The translations under genes were made by a program, and so were the position numbers. From CAYVHB01 sp964450865 (GTDB taxonomy: Bacteria; Bacillota; Clostridia; Saccharofermentanales; UBA5734): a DNA stretch of 64,000 nt. The stretch spans positions 1 to 64,000 of the forward strand of contig CAYVHB010000001.1 of the NCBI GenBank assembly GCA_964450865.1, given 5' to 3'. The notes beneath the pieces were generated by a model that worked only from the letters and a program-made list of their open reading frames with translations, did no database searches and was not told the DNA's origin. This document shows positions 61,987 to 64,000 of the stretch, piece after piece; position 1 is the stretch's first letter, and every line of letters starts with the position of its first letter.

Positions 61987-61992
61987 ATTATA
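61987..61992 (-). promoter_or_regulatory. -10 box of the SGNH hydrolase gene
   Basis: A perfect minus-strand TATAAT about 125 bases before the start codon. The -35 region is AT-rich but has no good match. Confidence 0.45.
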
Positions 61993-62062
61993 ACAGTTTT
62001 CCCTGAAAATATCCTATCGCTAAATTAAATAATTTAATAAATGGCTGACAGGTCAGCTATTT

Positions 62063-64000
62063 TTACCAGTCTGCTCCGGTGGGCCGCTTTCGGCTCAGGG
62101 GCCAGACGCGCTGCCAGAAGTATGCTAGCGGCGTCATATTGGCTTGCAGGCGCAGCTCCAGGTTCTGGCGCAAAGCGGCCAGCCGCGCCAGTTCGGCGGC
62201 CTGCGGGACAATGGCACCATAATGCAGGCGGACCACCGGCCAGAATACCGACGGTAAATCCAGGCCGTCAATCCGGATAAAGGTCTCAGCACGTGCGGCA
62301 AACTGGCTGAGGGTCTCCCCTTTTTCCGGCTGCAGATCCAGGCAGGCCAGCTGGCGCAGGCAATCACGAAAATAATAATGCAGACTCTTGCCCGGGTCAG
62401 GAATCAGGCGGTCGATATAGGCTGGCTGGAAGGTCTGGCGCTGACGATGCCAGACATAGGCCAGCAACAGGCGGCCGGCGACAACCAGCAAAATCAGGGC
62501 GACCAGGCCCAGCAGCCAGCCCAGGGCTGTTCCGTTCTTTGTCGGCCCGGTGGCTGGTGGCGTGACGGTCGGCCCTGGTCCGGGTGTGGGCTCTGCCGAA
62601 ATGGCCGGGGTCGGCGACACACCCGGATTCTCGGCTTCACCAGCCGGGGTTGCATCAAATGTCAGCCAGCCGACACCCTGAAAATAGAGTTCAGCCCAGG
62701 CGTGGGCATTGCGGCCGCTGGCCTGATAGGTCCGAGCCGCCTGATTATAATCCAGGCTGAAACCTTCGACATAGCGCGCGGGAATGCCAAGGGTGCGGGC
62801 CATGACAGCCAGCGCCGTGGCATAATACACGCATGTTCCCCGACGGTCTGCCAGGAAATTGGCTACAAAATCCTGATCAGCGGGCGGCAGCGGTGGCTGC
62901 AGGGTATAGCGGCCCGTCTCGCGCAGATAGGATTCAAGACGCAAGGCCCTGGCAAATGGCGTACTGGCGTCCGCAGTCACGGTACGGGCCGTTTGGCCGA
63001 CTACCGCTGGCAAGTTGTCCGGCAGCTGCAGATAATCAGCCTGTATCTGCGCCCATTGACGGTCATCCGTGCTAGCCAATTTCACTTCCTCGGCCAGCAT
63101 GGCCTGGTCAAAACCGGTTTGCTGGCGGTCGAGCCAGCTGGTCGTCACCGTATACCGGAAAAGAGCCGGCGGGGTCTGCAGGGTAAACAGGTCGCCATCC
63201 AGTGTGAAATAGGGTGTATAACGCAGTCGATGCGGCAGGCTGATTTGTTGCACGGCACCTGCTGTAAATAATGTCGCCAGGGCTTGCTGATGGCTGATCT
63301 GCAGCTGCAGATTGTGGCGCCAGGCCAGGCGAAAGGCCTGGTTACCGCGTCCGGCCGGCATATTTTTGTTAAACACGGCATTCTGTTGCTCACGCCAGAG
63401 TGAGCTGTCCAGGCGATAGATCCGGTTCTGGCCGCGCAACCAGCTGTTTCCCGTATAAATGCGGCGCGTCAGGCCACGCAGCAGCACGGCCCGCTCGCTT
63501 TGCACCTGCAGCACCAGCAGCGGGCTCAAGCTGACCGGCCCGCCGAGGCGGTAGCCGGCATCGTTATAACCATAATAAATCAGGTTAAAAGCCGGGCTCG
63601 GCCGCCCAGGAGCGAAGCGATTGGCCCACAGATCCTGGACATCAGTCAGCCAATTGGCCAGTGGCGCCAGTCGCCAGTCCGTTGTCTGCCCGGGGACCAG
63701 CGCGGGGGCCAGCACCAGGCTGATGATGATAACCGGTAAAGCCAGCCATTGCATGGGCGCACGGGGCAAGACTGCATCATGTGGCCGATGACGGCGGATC
63801 GCACTGCTGAAAGCTCGTGGCAACTGCAGCAGAACCGCGGCCAGCAACAACAGAAAGCGCGGCAGCAGGACTGGTGGTCCGCTCAGGGCCACAGCCAGGC
63901 CACCTGCTGCCAGCAGCAGGTAAACGGGCAGGCGATCAACATGGCGGACCAGCCAGCGACTGACCAGGGCCAGCGGCAGCAAGAGAAAGGCGGTCAGGAC
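62063..64000 (-). CDS. Membrane transglutaminase-like protein (TgpA-type), start outside the window
   Basis: The frame is open to the window edge, so the N-terminus is missing; at least 645 residues are visible. The visible part starts with membrane helices (PVYLLLAAGGLAVALSG, RFLLLLAAVLLQL, LALPVIIISLVLAPALV). An extracytoplasmic region follows, with a transglutaminase core: the catalytic Cys in RRGTCVYYATALAV, the His in NAHAWAELYFQG, and the Asp in WLTFDATPAG. A Pro/Thr-rich linker, one more membrane helix (LGWLLGLVALILLVVAGRLL) and a DUF4129-like C-terminal domain complete it. Such proteins often sit with a MoxR ATPase and a DUF58 protein, which would be encoded to the right, outside the window. 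The function is unknown; peptide or cell-wall processing is likely. Confidence 0.85.
   Translation of the reverse strand, partial: VLTAFLLLPLALVSRWLVRHVDRLPVYLLLAAGGLAVALSGPPVLLPRFLLLLAAVLLQLPRAFSSAIRRHRPHDAVLPRAPMQWLALPVIIISLVLAPALVPGQTTDWRLAPLANWLTDVQDLWANRFAPGRPSPAFNLIYYGYNDAGYRLGGPVSLSPLLVLQVQSERAVLLRGLTRRIYTGNSWLRGQNRIYRLDSSLWREQQNAVFNKNMPAGRGNQAFRLAWRHNLQLQISHQQALATLFTAGAVQQISLPHRLRYTPYFTLDGDLFTLQTPPALFRYTVTTSWLDRQQTGFDQAMLAEEVKLASTDDRQWAQIQADYLQLPDNLPAVVGQTARTVTADASTPFARALRLESYLRETGRYTLQPPLPPADQDFVANFLADRRGTCVYYATALAVMARTLGIPARYVEGFSLDYNQAARTYQASGRNAHAWAELYFQGVGWLTFDATPAGEAENPGVSPTPAISAEPTPGPGPTVTPPATGPTKNGTALGWLLGLVALILLVVAGRLLLAYVWHRQRQTFQPAYIDRLIPDPGKSLHYYFRDCLRQLACLDLQPEKGETLSQFAARAETFIRIDGLDLPSVFWPVVRLHYGAIVPQAAELARLAALRQNLELRLQANMTPLAYFWQRVWPLSRKRPTGADW

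Overview
The window reads as a chromosomal segment from a Gram-positive, fairly G+C-rich member of the Clostridia (Bacillota). The grounds are the gene order ylxM-ffh-rpsP-khpA-rimM-trmD-rplS, the cysteine desulfurase-thiI pair with a rhodanese-less ThiI, cinA-recA-recX grouping, strong AGGAGG-type ribosome binding sites, a GAAC-N4-GTTC SOS box over recA, sigma-A-like promoters, and no outer-membrane genes. No rRNA, tRNA, CRISPR array, insertion sequence or prophage was seen. The species cannot be named from this sequence.

Layout. 1-2.6 kb: the start of a leftward gene (possibly an M18 aminopeptidase), then rightward PHP-phosphoesterase and beta-lactamase-fold genes, closed by a bidirectional terminator. 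2.7-11.8 kb, leftward: iscU and iscS; rarA, glyA and a PurM/HypE-like protein; then a GntR regulator, a second cysteine desulfurase and thiI. 12-18 kb, leftward: a beta-propeller lipoprotein, purB and a PF12897-type aspartate aminotransferase with a GntR-like palindrome at its promoter. 18-31 kb, leftward: yraN-rnhB-rbgA, rplS, then trmD-rimM-khpA-rpsP-ffh-ylxM, then ftsY-smc-rnc and acpP. Together these cover ribosome assembly, protein targeting and chromosome condensation. 31-39 kb, leftward: pgsA-rimO-recX-recA (overlapping genes behind an SOS promoter), murJ, cinA, folD. 39-47 kb, leftward: ygiQ, a long-linker ftsK, a NUDIX hydrolase, rnhA and proC, tightly packed.

47-60.8 kb is the accessory part. 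A leftward gene fuses a Phd/YefM-type antitoxin domain to a Uma2 nuclease domain. Its upstream region carries nine copies of TAGCTA. Divergent from it is a seven-gene rightward operon: a ClpC/ClpA-like AAA+ unfoldase without the coiled-coil M domain, a soluble Ser/Thr kinase with a TPR-like tail, a divergent GrpE, an Hsp70 with zinc ribbons between its ATPase and substrate-binding parts and at its C-terminus, a membrane-anchored protein with a J-like N-terminus lacking HPD, an unrecognised protein starting with a FITNSSS motif, and an AraC regulator. It looks like a self-contained, kinase-controlled chaperone/unfoldase machine, separate from the housekeeping DnaK system, and it is the best candidate here for an undescribed system.

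60.9-64 kb, leftward: a secreted SGNH hydrolase and a membrane transglutaminase that runs off the window.

Many genes in other frames opposite the real ones are long because of the base composition; they were left out. Promoter and operator calls were made by eye and carry lower confidence than the genes.
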